A stretch of 57,277 nucleotides of DNA from Mucilaginibacter sp. SG564. Lineage in GTDB: Bacteria; Bacteroidota; Bacteroidia; Sphingobacteriales; Sphingobacteriaceae. Positions 16,277 to 25,674 of this stretch are shown here, piece after piece. The stretch lies in the NCBI RefSeq assembly GCF_013149275.1, contig NZ_JABGNA010000019.1:1-57277 (forward strand), in the 5' to 3' direction. The position numbers were made by a program, and so were the translations under genes. The notes beneath the pieces were generated by a model. It searched no databases. It was not told the DNA's origin and was given only the letters and a program-made list of their open reading frames with translations. Each line of letters begins with the position of its first letter. The first letter of the stretch is position 1.

Positions 16277-19200
16277 ATGAAGGAAATTTTTACCTATTAT
16301 GGTGGGTGCCATGGTATCCATTATCCGGCAAAATTTAAAGGTGTGGTACGGCATGGTATCATGGCTCTTTTGTTTTTGCTTGTATGCTCGGCGGCTATGG
16401 CTCAAAGCAACCGTACCGGTACCGTTGTGGACGAAACCGGGCAGGGCTTGCCCGGCGTAAGCGTCAAGATCAAGGGCACAACCATTGGTACGGTTACCAA
16501 TGTGGAGGGCAAGTTCACCATTAATGCCACAAACGAGCAAACGCTGGTATTTACGTTTGTGGGTTACACCACGCAGGAGATTCCTGTAGGGGGCCAAAAC
16601 AGTATTAAAGTATCGCTGGCATCAAACGCCACCAATGTGAACGAGGTAGTAGTGGTAGGTTATGGCACACAGAAAAAAGCCACCGTTACCGGGTCTATCG
16701 CCTCGGTTACCAACAAAGAAATCGTAACTACCAAAAACGAAAACGTGCTGAATATGCTTACCGGTAAAGTAGCCGGTGTACGCATTGTACAAAACTCGGC
16801 CGAACCGGGATCATTTGATAACGCTTTTGATATTCGTGGTTTTGGAAATCCGTTGGTGGTTATTGACGGTATCCCCCGCGATAACATCACCCGTTTGGAT
16901 CCTAATGATATTGAAAGCATATCTGTACTGAAGGATGCTTCGGCGGCTATTTATGGTGTGCGCGCGGCAAACGGTGTGGTGATCGTAACTACCAAAAAAG
17001 GCAAAAAGGGTACGGTGGATCTGAATTACTCGGGTACTTATGGCTGGCAGATACCGGCGTATATGCCCAAACCGGTTGGCGCTTTAGATTATATGACCCT
17101 GGTTAACGAGCAATTGCTGCATAACGTAAACGGTGGCCAGGTAAAATATACCGATGCCGATTTTGCCGCTTACCGCAACGGTACCAAAACCAGTACCGAT
17201 TGGTATGGCAATGTTTTTGCCAACAGCGCCCCCCAGCAGCAGCATAACCTGAACGCCAGCGGCGGTACCGACAATAGCAGCTATTTTGTGAGTATGGGTA
17301 TTACCGATCAGGACGGCTTTTTCAAAAGCGGCGACCTGAACTATAAACGATATAACCTGCGCTCAAACCTCACCACCAAAGTCAATAAGAATCTTACCGT
17401 GGATGTGAACCTGAGCGGAACACTGGAACAAAAGAACCAGCCCTACCAGGATGCCTGGTGGATCATCCGTTCATTCTGGCGCCAGGTGCCTACGCAAAGC
17501 ATTTATGCCAACAACAACCCAAAATATCTGAACAATGGCGAGGTTGACGGATCAAACCCGGTTGCGATGGCTGATGCCGATATTGATGGTTATAAACAGA
17601 TCAACAATAAGTGGCTGCAATCATCAGTTTCGGCAACGTATAATGTGCCATTTGTACCGGGGCTTAGCGCCAAAGGTTTGTATAACTACGATTATTACAT
17701 GTCGAGCAATAAGCAATACCAAAAACCATACAACCAGTATACTTATGATGCTAACTCCAATACTTATAACGCTATAGCTAATCAAACACCGGGCTCATTA
17801 ACCAGGCAGTTTTATGAAAAGCCAACCAGTTTAATGCAATTATCATTAAACTATAACCGCGCGCTTAAGGGTGGGCACAACATTACGGCTTTAGCCCTTT
17901 ATGAAGAGAGTGAGCGCAAAGGCGATAATTTTAACGCGCAACGTCAATTATCCTTACCGGTAGACCAGTTAAAGGCCGGTAATGCCTTAAACCAAACGGC
18001 CACTGTGGATGGCGATTTTCCATATGATATTGTAACCAAATCATTTGTGGGCAGGGTAAATTATGATTATAAAGGCAAGTACCTGGCCGAGTTCAGTTTC
18101 AGGGATGACGCCAGTTCGCAAAACTCACCGCTTAAAAGATGGGGCTTTTTCCCGGGCGCATCAGTAGGATGGCGGGTGTCACAGGAAGGTTTCTTTAAAA
18201 ACTCATCGGCACTATCATTTGTGGATGATCTGAAGATCCGCCTGTCATACGCCAAACTGGGTGATGACGCCGGTTTAAATGCTTACCAATTTCTGAGCGG
18301 TTATAATTATCCGGCAAACGGCAGCAATAACCAAACGCCTCCGGGTTCGGTATTTGACGGTACTTTTGTTAATGGCGCGCAAAGCAGGGGCATCCCCAAT
18401 CCGTATATTTTCTGGTACGTAGCCAAAACTTACAATGCCGGTATCGACCTGCAGGCCTGGCATGGTTTGCTGGGTTTAACGGTTGACGCTTTCAGGCGCG
18501 ACAGAAGCGGCCTGTTGGATACCCGTGCCGATAATTTACCAGGTGTAGTGGGCGCAGGCTTGCCACAGGAAAACCTGAACAGCGACCGTGCACAGGGTTT
18601 TGATATCGAGGTTAATCACCGTAACCATATTGGCAGCTTTAACTATTTTGTAAAAGGAACCTTCGGGTATACCCGTACGCAATGGATCAGCAAGGTGCAT
18701 TCGGCGTATGGTAATTCACAGCTTAACTGGCACAATAACAACGATAACCGCTATAATAATATCTTCTGGGGATACGGTTCAAACGGACAATACCAAAACT
18801 ATCAGCAGATTCTGAACAGTCCGCAGTTTGTATCACGTAACGCGGTAGTGGGCGATTATATTTTGCAGGACTGGAATGGCGATGGCGTGATCAATGATCA
18901 GGATGTACACCCTATAGCTCAAAACGTAAGTAACAACAACTACAGTGTGCCATCAACAACATTTGGCTTAACACTGGGTGGTTCGTACAAAGGATTTGAC
19001 ATCAGTACCGTATGGCAGGGAGCCGCGGGTATCAATGTATCCTATATCGAACAGCTTAACATACCGCTATGGGGTGGGGGTAGTGCCCTGGGCATGTTCC
19101 TGGACAGGTATCACCCAACCGATCCTAAAGCCGATCCTTACGATCCGAACACCGTATGGACACCAGGCACCTTTGCGCTTACCGGTACCACTGCCGATGT

Positions 19201-19447
19201 AAACTCGCTCTCCAACATCCACAGCGCGGCATACATCAGGCTTAAATCGGCCGAGATAGGTTACAGTATTACCGACGCGGTGGCTAAAAAGATAGGTATC
19301 AAAGGAGCCAGGATATTTGTAAATGGTTATAACGTATTAACCATCACCGGCCTGAAATATCTTGATCCGGAACACCCATCGGCCACTTACGGCTATTTAT
19401 ACCCATTAGATAAAATATTCTCCATTGGTGTAAATGTTAAATTATAA
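16277..19447 (+). CDS. SusC/RagA family TonB-linked outer membrane protein
   Basis: A 1,056-residue SusC-type receptor. The signal peptide has a long polar start and a core MALLFLLVCSAAMA (cleavage about residue 42). Next come a carboxypeptidase-like domain (about 46-125, GTVVDETGQGLPGVSVKIKG), the SusC landmark NEVVVVGYGTQKKATVTGSI, a plug with IRGFGNPLVVIDGIPR and LKDASAAIYGVRAANGVVIV, and the barrel to the C terminus. It imports oligosaccharides across the outer membrane with the lid protein SusD, whose gene starts 12 bases on. It opens a six-gene utilisation locus. The 1-kb upstream region holds repeats rather than genes. Confidence 0.97.
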   Translation: MKEIFTYYGGCHGIHYPAKFKGVVRHGIMALLFLLVCSAAMAQSNRTGTVVDETGQGLPGVSVKIKGTTIGTVTNVEGKFTINATNEQTLVFTFVGYTTQEIPVGGQNSIKVSLASNATNVNEVVVVGYGTQKKATVTGSIASVTNKEIVTTKNENVLNMLTGKVAGVRIVQNSAEPGSFDNAFDIRGFGNPLVVIDGIPRDNITRLDPNDIESISVLKDASAAIYGVRAANGVVIVTTKKGKKGTVDLNYSGTYGWQIPAYMPKPVGALDYMTLVNEQLLHNVNGGQVKYTDADFAAYRNGTKTSTDWYGNVFANSAPQQQHNLNASGGTDNSSYFVSMGITDQDGFFKSGDLNYKRYNLRSNLTTKVNKNLTVDVNLSGTLEQKNQPYQDAWWIIRSFWRQVPTQSIYANNNPKYLNNGEVDGSNPVAMADADIDGYKQINNKWLQSSVSATYNVPFVPGLSAKGLYNYDYYMSSNKQYQKPYNQYTYDANSNTYNAIANQTPGSLTRQFYEKPTSLMQLSLNYNRALKGGHNITALALYEESERKGDNFNAQRQLSLPVDQLKAGNALNQTATVDGDFPYDIVTKSFVGRVNYDYKGKYLAEFSFRDDASSQNSPLKRWGFFPGASVGWRVSQEGFFKNSSALSFVDDLKIRLSYAKLGDDAGLNAYQFLSGYNYPANGSNNQTPPGSVFDGTFVNGAQSRGIPNPYIFWYVAKTYNAGIDLQAWHGLLGLTVDAFRRDRSGLLDTRADNLPGVVGAGLPQENLNSDRAQGFDIEVNHRNHIGSFNYFVKGTFGYTRTQWISKVHSAYGNSQLNWHNNNDNRYNNIFWGYGSNGQYQNYQQILNSPQFVSRNAVVGDYILQDWNGDGVINDQDVHPIAQNVSNNNYSVPSTTFGLTLGGSYKGFDISTVWQGAAGINVSYIEQLNIPLWGGGSALGMFLDRYHPTDPKADPYDPNTVWTPGTFALTGTTADVNSLSNIHSAAYIRLKSAEIGYSITDAVAKKIGIKGARIFVNGYNVLTITGLKYLDPEHPSATYGYLYPLDKIFSIGVNVKL

Positions 19448-19459
19448 TCCATACAGATC

Positions 19460-21367
19460 ATGAAAAAATATACATATATCATATTTGCTGTTTTGCTTTG
19501 CTGGACGTCGGCATGCAAAAAGCTCGATACGTTGCCGCCAAGTATCGTTAAAGACGATGACGTTTTTAGTAACAGTGCCGGTATACAGGCCTACATGGCC
19601 CGTATGTACGCCGAATTGCCTATCGAGGATTTCAGGTATTCACCAACCCGGGGATTAAACTTTTTCTGGATCATCAGTCCATTCAGCTGTATCAGTGGCG
19701 AGGGCCTGAGCCGCGACCAGAACAGCGCCACACAGGAAACCTTTGGTTACTGGGGCGACGCCTATACGCTGATTAGGGATGCCAACTATTTTGCTGAAAC
19801 GCTGCCTAAATATTCGTCGAACTTTACGCCTGCACAGGTAAGCGCATGGCTGGGCGAGGCCCGCTTTTTGCGAGCCGCCACCTATTTTGCCCTGGTGAAA
19901 CGTTATGGTGGTGTGCCCATTGTAGATAAAGTATTACAATATCCGGCACAAAGCATCGATGAATTAAAAATTCCACGTTCATCAGAAGAAAAGGTTTATG
20001 ACTTTATATCCACCGATCTGGATTATGCTTATGCCAATTTGGGCGAGAGCAACCAGGTAGGCCGGGCCAATAAATATGTGGCCGCCGGTTTTAAATCGCG
20101 TGCCATGTTGTATGCGGGCTCCATCGCCAAATACAATAGTATTAACCTTACCGATGCCAGCGGCAACAGGCTTTGCGGTATACCGGCGGCTAAAGCGGTT
20201 ACCTATTTTAAAGCTGCTTATGATGCCGCTGCATTGCTTGATGGTAAATACAGTCTGTACAAAAAAGCATGGGCCGCGGGCGATAAGAACGCGCAGTATC
20301 AAAATTATGTGAACCTGTTTTTTGATGCCACCAGTCCCGAGAATGTGTTTGTACGCCAGTATCATTACCCCGAGTCGGTACACGGTTATGATGCCTACAA
20401 TGTGCCCCGCCAGTTGATGGGCGCTAATGGGTACTCTTCGGAAATTAACCCTACACTGAACTTTGTGGAGATGTTTGATGGTATCCCTAAAAATGCCGAT
20501 GGTACCATTAAAACTACAACCGGTGGTAAATATGATCTGTACACCAATACTATGGATCTGTTTGCCAATGCCGAACCAAGATTGCGGGCTACCGTTATTT
20601 TGCCGGGCGATGTATTTAAAGGGGTAAGCATCGAGATCCGCCGTGGTATTTATACCGGCAGTTCAACAGGTGGTATCAGTCCGCTGTTGCCGGCTGGTTC
20701 AACCGCGCATTATCCTACCGATCATATGGTACAATCATCAAACGCGAGCCAGACACCCTACACTTTACCAAATGGAACAACCATGAACCCCGCCGGCTTA
20801 AGCGGTTATTTTACCGGCGACGGAACTTGCTCCGTATCGGGCTTCTCGATCCGCAAAAACCTGGTACCCGATAAACCAACATCAGAAGTGCTGGAAAACC
20901 GGTCTGACCAAACCTGGCTGGAAATGCGTTATGCCGAAGTACTGTTAAACCGGGCCGAAGCCGCAGTGGAGTTGAATGCTTTGGGCCAGAATGATAAGAG
21001 CTATTTACAGGACGCGTTTACCGCCATTAACCAGATTCGTGAAAGGGCCGGTGCCAACCTGCTGCTGAGCCCAACCGACCTGAGCGATATTAATGTAGTG
21101 CGTACCGAAAGGAAAAAAGAACTTGGCTTTGAAAACAAAACCTGGTGGGACCTGCGCCGCTGGCGTGTGATTGATAAGGAACAAAACAGTACCATTTACC
21201 GTACGCTGATGCCATTTTACTCGGCCAACGACGGCAAGTACTTTTTTGATGCCCGTTTAGATGAGCGCAACAGCCGCTATACTTTTGATGTGCGCTGGTA
21301 CTATGAGCAAATTCCGCAGGGCGAGATACAGAAGAGTCAGAATTTAATTCAAAATCCGGGTTATTAA
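19460..21367 (+). CDS. SusD/RagB family glycan-binding lipoprotein
   Basis: A 635-residue SusD-type lipoprotein with lipobox TSAC (lipid Cys at residue 19). The family features are the N-terminal helical TPR scaffold (AEARFLRAATYFALVKRYGGVPIV near residues 132-155) and the C-terminal QIRERAGAN...RTERKKELGFENKTWWDLRRW segment (about 525-575). It forms the lid of the SusC transporter on the cell surface and captures the glycan. It lies 12 bases after susC-type and 11 bases before the DUF3823 gene. Confidence 0.97.
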   Translation: MKKYTYIIFAVLLCWTSACKKLDTLPPSIVKDDDVFSNSAGIQAYMARMYAELPIEDFRYSPTRGLNFFWIISPFSCISGEGLSRDQNSATQETFGYWGDAYTLIRDANYFAETLPKYSSNFTPAQVSAWLGEARFLRAATYFALVKRYGGVPIVDKVLQYPAQSIDELKIPRSSEEKVYDFISTDLDYAYANLGESNQVGRANKYVAAGFKSRAMLYAGSIAKYNSINLTDASGNRLCGIPAAKAVTYFKAAYDAAALLDGKYSLYKKAWAAGDKNAQYQNYVNLFFDATSPENVFVRQYHYPESVHGYDAYNVPRQLMGANGYSSEINPTLNFVEMFDGIPKNADGTIKTTTGGKYDLYTNTMDLFANAEPRLRATVILPGDVFKGVSIEIRRGIYTGSSTGGISPLLPAGSTAHYPTDHMVQSSNASQTPYTLPNGTTMNPAGLSGYFTGDGTCSVSGFSIRKNLVPDKPTSEVLENRSDQTWLEMRYAEVLLNRAEAAVELNALGQNDKSYLQDAFTAINQIRERAGANLLLSPTDLSDINVVRTERKKELGFENKTWWDLRRWRVIDKEQNSTIYRTLMPFYSANDGKYFFDARLDERNSRYTFDVRWYYEQIPQGEIQKSQNLIQNPGY

Positions 21368-21378
21368 TTTTAAGAGAG

Positions 21379-22128
21379 ATGAAAAAAATATTTTATAGCA
21401 TAGCGTTAAGTGTATTGGTTGCAGCAGGCAGCTCGTGCAAAAAGGTTGATAATTATGCCGCGCCCGATGTAACCTTAAAAGGGGTGGTATCTGATGCCGT
21501 TACCGGTAAAAGCATACAAACCGAACAGGGCTCGGGCACCAGGATAAAACTATTGGAAATAAGCTGGAGCAGTAACCCTACACCTTTTTATATATCCTCG
21601 TATCAGGATGGTACCTATAATAATACCAAACTCTTCGCGGGAAAAAATGTGATCTCGGCCGAAGGGCCTTTTGTGCCGATGGTGCAGGTGGATAATAACG
21701 GCAAAACCATTGTGGATAAAAGCCAGACGGTGGATGTGAAAGATGTAACTACGGTAAATTTTTCGGTAGAACCATTTTTAAGGATCGATTTTGTTGGCGA
21801 CCCGGTTGTTAACGCCGATGGTACCATCACCACTAGCTTTAAAATTACCCGCGGTACCAGCGATCCCAATTTTCAGCAGGATATAAGTGATATAGCAGTG
21901 TTTATTAATTCAAACAAATACGTGGGAAACAATAATTATGATAACCGGTATACACCAAAACTTAGCGGCTCGGATGCCAGCACGTCGGTAGGTAAAACTT
22001 TAAGTGTTACTACCATTGGCGGTCCGCTGCCGGGCAAACGCCAGTACTTTGTGAGGGTAGGTGCCAGGGTATCATACGGGTTAAATTATTATAATTATAC
22101 CGACGTTAAAACGGTAACCGTTCCTTAA
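21379..22128 (+). CDS. DUF3823 surface lipoprotein (SusE/F position)
   Basis: A 249-residue lipoprotein with lipobox GSSC (Cys at residue 20). It shows the DUF3823 pattern: VTLKGVVSDAVTGKSIQTEQGSGTR-like start (about 33-55), FAGKNVISAEGPFVP and a second beta domain with TSFKITRGTSDPNFQQDISDIAVF. Such proteins follow SusC/SusD in many Bacteroidota loci and probably bind glycan at the surface. A hairpin with a short T tract lies just after the stop, so expression of the later enzyme genes may be reduced relative to these three. Confidence 0.9.
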   Translation: MKKIFYSIALSVLVAAGSSCKKVDNYAAPDVTLKGVVSDAVTGKSIQTEQGSGTRIKLLEISWSSNPTPFYISSYQDGTYNNTKLFAGKNVISAEGPFVPMVQVDNNGKTIVDKSQTVDVKDVTTVNFSVEPFLRIDFVGDPVVNADGTITTSFKITRGTSDPNFQQDISDIAVFINSNKYVGNNNYDNRYTPKLSGSDASTSVGKTLSVTTIGGPLPGKRQYFVRVGARVSYGLNYYNYTDVKTVTVP

Positions 22129-22144
22129 ATTTTGTCATATATTA

Positions 22145-22178
22145 AAACGGAAGGATATTAGGTCCTTCCGTTTATTTT
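22145..22178 (+). terminator. hairpin with short T tract between DUF3823 and hydrolase genes
   Basis: AAACGGAAGGA (22145-22155) pairs exactly with TCCTTCCGTTT (22163-22173), loop TATTAGG, followed by ATTTTA. It may act as a partial terminator within the locus, separating uptake genes from enzyme genes, which begin 24 bases later. Confidence 0.65.
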
Positions 22179-22201
22179 AGAAAGTACTACAAATAATATC
22201 T

Positions 22202-24382
22202 ATGAAAAACATTCTGTTTTCCAGTTTCCTCATCGCATTATCGCTCGCTGGTTATGCGCAAAAATCAAACCCGGTTAAACTGCCGGAGAAAACGGCTTTC
22301 CAGACAAGCAGCCCCTGGATTCCAGAGATCGATGTACGGTCAGACATCGCCATTGTTTATGGCGCCAATGACCGCCCGGGTTTAACCTTTGAACAGCGCG
22401 TGCAATCCTGGCGCGACCATGGCTACCAGGTAAATTTTATGACCGGCATAGCCTGGGGCGACTATAAAGATTATTTTTTAGGAAAATGGGATGGCAAAAA
22501 CCACCTGGGCGTAGGCCAGGTAACTATTAAGGGCGATACCATCTTTCACGGTAAGGACATGCCCTATGTAGTGCCCGATGCTTCGTTCATCGAATACATG
22601 AAAACCGCGGTGGTAAAAAAAGTGATCAACGCGGGTATTACCAACATCTTTTTAGAGGAGCCCGAGTTTTGGGCACGTGCCGGATACAGCGCGGGCTTTA
22701 AAGAGCAATGGCAAAAGTATTATGGCTTCCCCTGGAAACCGCAGGATGCATCGGCCGAGAATACTTACTTGTCGAGCAAGTTGAAATATCACCTGTACTT
22801 TGAAACCATCAAAGAGGTATCCAACTATGCCAAAGCCTATGGAAAAAGCAAAGGGTTAAATATTAAAGTATTTATAGCTACCCACTCGCTGGTGAACTAT
22901 TCGTCGTGGCAAATTGTGAGCCCGGAAGCCAGCCTGGCGTCGCTGCCGGGTATTGATGGTTACATTGCGCAGGTATGGACGGGCACTTCGCGCGAGCCGA
23001 CATTTTTTAATGGACAGCGTAAAGAGCGTGTGTTCGAGAATGCTTTCCTGGAGTATGGCTCGGTAGTTTCGATGACCGCGCCAACCGGTCGTAAAGTATT
23101 TTTCCTGACCGACCCTATTGAGGATTGGCCGCGCGACTGGAGCGATTACAAACGTAATTACCAGGCTACCTTCACCGCCAAATTGCTATATCCCATGGTT
23201 GCCGATTACGAGGTGATGCCATGGCCCGAGCGTATCTACACCCATCCATACAAAGTTGCAGGCACCGACCAAAAGACGCTGATCCCGCAGTTTTATTCCA
23301 CCCAGATGCAGATCATGGTGAACGCCTTGAACAGCATGCCGGTATCCACCAACAGAGTATCGGGTGTAAATGGTATTGGTGTGCTGATGAGCAATACATT
23401 GATGTTTCAGCGCTTCCCAACGCATAATGGTTTTGAAGATCCGCAGTTTTCCAACTTTTACGGTCAAACGCTGCCCTTGTTGAAACGTGGCGTACCTGTG
23501 CAAACTGTGCATATGGAAAACCTGGAATACCCGGCATCGTTAAAAAACATCAAGGTACTGGTGATGAGTTATTCCAACATGAAGCCAGTATCGGCAGCGG
23601 TACATACTTATCTTGCCAACTGGGTAAAACAGGGCGGTGTTTTGATCTATTGCGGCAGGGATGATGATCCGTATCAGTCGGTTATGGAATGGTGGGATAC
23701 CAAGGGTAATAAATTTACCGCGCCATCGCAGCATTTGTTCAAGCTGCTGGGCATCAATCCAACAAAAGATGAGCAGGAGTTTAAAGTAGGCAAAGGCTCG
23801 GTTTATGTATTAAGGCAAAATCCTAAAGAGTATGTGCTGGAAGCTGGCAAAGATGATAACTACATCAGCACCGTAAAACAAGCCTACGAGCAAAAGGCCA
23901 AAGCCGGTGAGCTGACATTTAAAAATAGCCTGTACCTGGAACGTGGTCCGTATGATGTAGTATCCGTAATGGACGAGAATGCCGACAGCAAGCCTTATAC
24001 TATCAAAGGTCCGGTGATCGATCTGTTCGATCCGCAATTGCCGGTACTGAATGAAAAAGTAGTGAACCCCGGTGAGCAGTCCTTATTATATGTAGTGAAC
24101 CGTGTGCCCAATAAAAAGCTACCGCAGGTACTGGCATCGGCATCAAGAATTTATAACGAAAACAGGCAGGGCAGCAGTTATTCGTTTGTAGCTAAAAGTC
24201 CGGCAAAAACATTAAATAGTGTACGTGTGCTGTTACCCGCGCAACCTAAGGAAACCAAGGTAACCGATAGCACAGGCCAAAATATCAGCGATGTGAAAAC
24301 ATCATGGGATGCATCGTCAAATACCCTTTACCTGGGTTTTGGCAACAGCCCGGATGGTATTAAGGTTGATTTGAAATGGTAA
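22202..24382 (+). CDS. unclassified TIM-barrel-type glycoside hydrolase candidate, secreted
   Basis: A 726-residue protein with a signal peptide (to about SLAGYAQ, residue 20). I do not recognise a named family. What is visible: an N-terminal region compatible with a (beta/alpha)8 barrel, including NIFLEEPEFW with E152, E153 and E155 at the end of a predicted strand, DGYIAQVWTG and VFFLTDPIEDWPRDW; a middle Rossmann-like part (about 430-500, IKVLVMSYSNMKPV...WVKQGGVLIYCGRDDD) resembling the trimerisation domain of GH42-like enzymes; and a C-terminal beta sandwich. This three-part layout is typical of GH42/GH164-type enzymes. Position inside a Sus locus next to GH92 supports a glycan-cleaving role. 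Confidence 0.6.
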   Translation: MKNILFSSFLIALSLAGYAQKSNPVKLPEKTAFQTSSPWIPEIDVRSDIAIVYGANDRPGLTFEQRVQSWRDHGYQVNFMTGIAWGDYKDYFLGKWDGKNHLGVGQVTIKGDTIFHGKDMPYVVPDASFIEYMKTAVVKKVINAGITNIFLEEPEFWARAGYSAGFKEQWQKYYGFPWKPQDASAENTYLSSKLKYHLYFETIKEVSNYAKAYGKSKGLNIKVFIATHSLVNYSSWQIVSPEASLASLPGIDGYIAQVWTGTSREPTFFNGQRKERVFENAFLEYGSVVSMTAPTGRKVFFLTDPIEDWPRDWSDYKRNYQATFTAKLLYPMVADYEVMPWPERIYTHPYKVAGTDQKTLIPQFYSTQMQIMVNALNSMPVSTNRVSGVNGIGVLMSNTLMFQRFPTHNGFEDPQFSNFYGQTLPLLKRGVPVQTVHMENLEYPASLKNIKVLVMSYSNMKPVSAAVHTYLANWVKQGGVLIYCGRDDDPYQSVMEWWDTKGNKFTAPSQHLFKLLGINPTKDEQEFKVGKGSVYVLRQNPKEYVLEAGKDDNYISTVKQAYEQKAKAGELTFKNSLYLERGPYDVVSVMDENADSKPYTIKGPVIDLFDPQLPVLNEKVVNPGEQSLLYVVNRVPNKKLPQVLASASRIYNENRQGSSYSFVAKSPAKTLNSVRVLLPAQPKETKVTDSTGQNISDVKTSWDASSNTLYLGFGNSPDGIKVDLKW

Positions 24383-24424
24383 CGGAAAATTAACCAATTA
24401 TCTATTAACCAAAATTAACCACCT

Positions 24425-25444
24425 ATGAAAACACACACCATGATGATTAAAAGCATGCTTATGCTGCTGGTATTGGCATCCTGTCAAAAGAGCAACAATA
24501 CCGCGGCCGACAAACAAAAAGACAGCATACAGAAAGTGGCCGCTGCGCCACCATCTGATGCACCCAGGGCTGCCCTGCGCAGCATTGTTGAAAATGTGAC
24601 CACCGCCGATGGTAAAATTTACAATGCTAAAGACAATACCGGCAAAACCATGGATTGCCTCAAGATCATCGCCAATCCATCGGGCGGGTACATTGGGGTT
24701 TATCATACCATGATCAACGGTACCTTTAAAACTAATGTGGCATCATCAACCGATCTGTTGCACTGGACCTGGATCCGCGAGTTGGCAGGCAGTAACAACG
24801 GTGGCGCATCGCAGCCTACTATTGCTGCTACCTCAACCGGTGGTTTTGTAATGGTTTGGGAGCAGGAACCCAACAACCACCTAAAATTCAGCTATTTTAA
24901 CAGCTGGACAGATCTGCAGAACGGCGCAGTAGCCAAAACATTCGAAGCTCCGCATACTTTATCAACTTGTGCGGAGGGTACGCCCAATATTTATTCAGCC
25001 AGCAGTACTTCTGTGGATGTAGGTTTCCATTACTGGTCAAACTGCGATGTTGATCGTCAGGCACGTGGTACTACCACCTGGACATCGTGGACTGCCAGTG
25101 CCCAGCCCCAAATTGATAATGCCATTTTATACTGGGGTGTGCACGGTAACATCGGCGACCGGGACGGCTACCTGAAATTCCAGAACTTTAATTTTGGATT
25201 GATTGAAGGACAGGGCGCTAAAGGCGATTTTGGTACCTGGCGCTGTTACCTGTATGATTATCAAACCGGCAATGCCGATAAGCTCAACATCCATACCGAT
25301 GGTGGCAGCCAGGCATTTGCCAACCCAACTATTACTGCTTTAACCGTTGGCGGACAAGCCGCGCTGGTGATCACCCAGTTTATCCCTTCACAATTAGCTG
25401 CAAATGGCGAAGCTGGGGAGTTGATCTATTATAAAAAGCTGTAA
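24425..25444 (+). CDS. GH43/GH32-like beta-propeller lipoprotein
   Basis: A 339-residue lipoprotein with lipobox LASC (Cys at residue 20). Segments such as GYIGVYHTMINGTFKTNVASS, STDLLHWTWIRELAG, QPTIAATSTGGFVMVWEQEP and EGTPNIYSASSTSVDVGFHYW look like blades of a five-bladed propeller of the GH43/GH32/GH130-type enzymes, where 'SxDLxHW' is a common turn. The catalytic acids cannot be assigned with certainty. It may be an exo-acting glycosidase or a sugar-binding propeller. It sits 42 bases after the hydrolase candidate in the same locus; a 230-base gap to the GH92 gene follows. Confidence 0.55.
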   Translation: MKTHTMMIKSMLMLLVLASCQKSNNTAADKQKDSIQKVAAAPPSDAPRAALRSIVENVTTADGKIYNAKDNTGKTMDCLKIIANPSGGYIGVYHTMINGTFKTNVASSTDLLHWTWIRELAGSNNGGASQPTIAATSTGGFVMVWEQEPNNHLKFSYFNSWTDLQNGAVAKTFEAPHTLSTCAEGTPNIYSASSTSVDVGFHYWSNCDVDRQARGTTTWTSWTASAQPQIDNAILYWGVHGNIGDRDGYLKFQNFNFGLIEGQGAKGDFGTWRCYLYDYQTGNADKLNIHTDGGSQAFANPTITALTVGGQAALVITQFIPSQLAANGEAGELIYYKKL

Positions 25445-25474
25445 GCCAGTGTTTTTAATAATTGAAATGCATTT

Positions 25475-25509
25475 AGTATACAGTACTTGCTTTGTGGGTA
25501 CTGTATACT
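25475..25509. other. perfect 12-bp hairpin between GH43-like and GH92 genes
   Basis: AGTATACAGTAC (25475-25486) and GTACTGTATACT (25498-25509) are exact reverse complements with an 11-base loop. No T tract follows, so it is either a weak terminator, a processing site or an operator. Confidence 0.6.
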
Positions 25510-25540
25510 CATATTCAGCCCATATAAACACATCGTATAT

Positions 25541-25554
25541 GTTTACCTGTAAAC
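25541..25554. promoter_or_regulatory. GTTTAC-N2-GTAAAC palindrome upstream of GH92 gene
   Basis: The palindrome GTTTACCTGTAAAC lies 121 bases before the GH92 start and is followed by CCCGTAA. It closely matches the left end of the element at 12168, GGGTTTACATGTAAACCC followed by CGTTA. It may be a regulator site shared between the sensor-gene region and this gene, or a remnant of the same element. Confidence 0.4.
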
Positions 25555-25674
25555 CCGTAAGCCCTATCAAAAAATATTACCGTATCACAATAAATTATTG
25601 AATTCTGCCGTATATTGCATAGCTTGATTAAACGTTTTAGCAAACTAGCAAAAGCGCCCATCTAAAAATTAATA

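Noticed and set aside
16277..19447. Long minus-strand frames opposite the SusC, adhesin and other large genes
   Set aside because: They mirror strongly coding plus-strand genes and have no domains or signals of their own.
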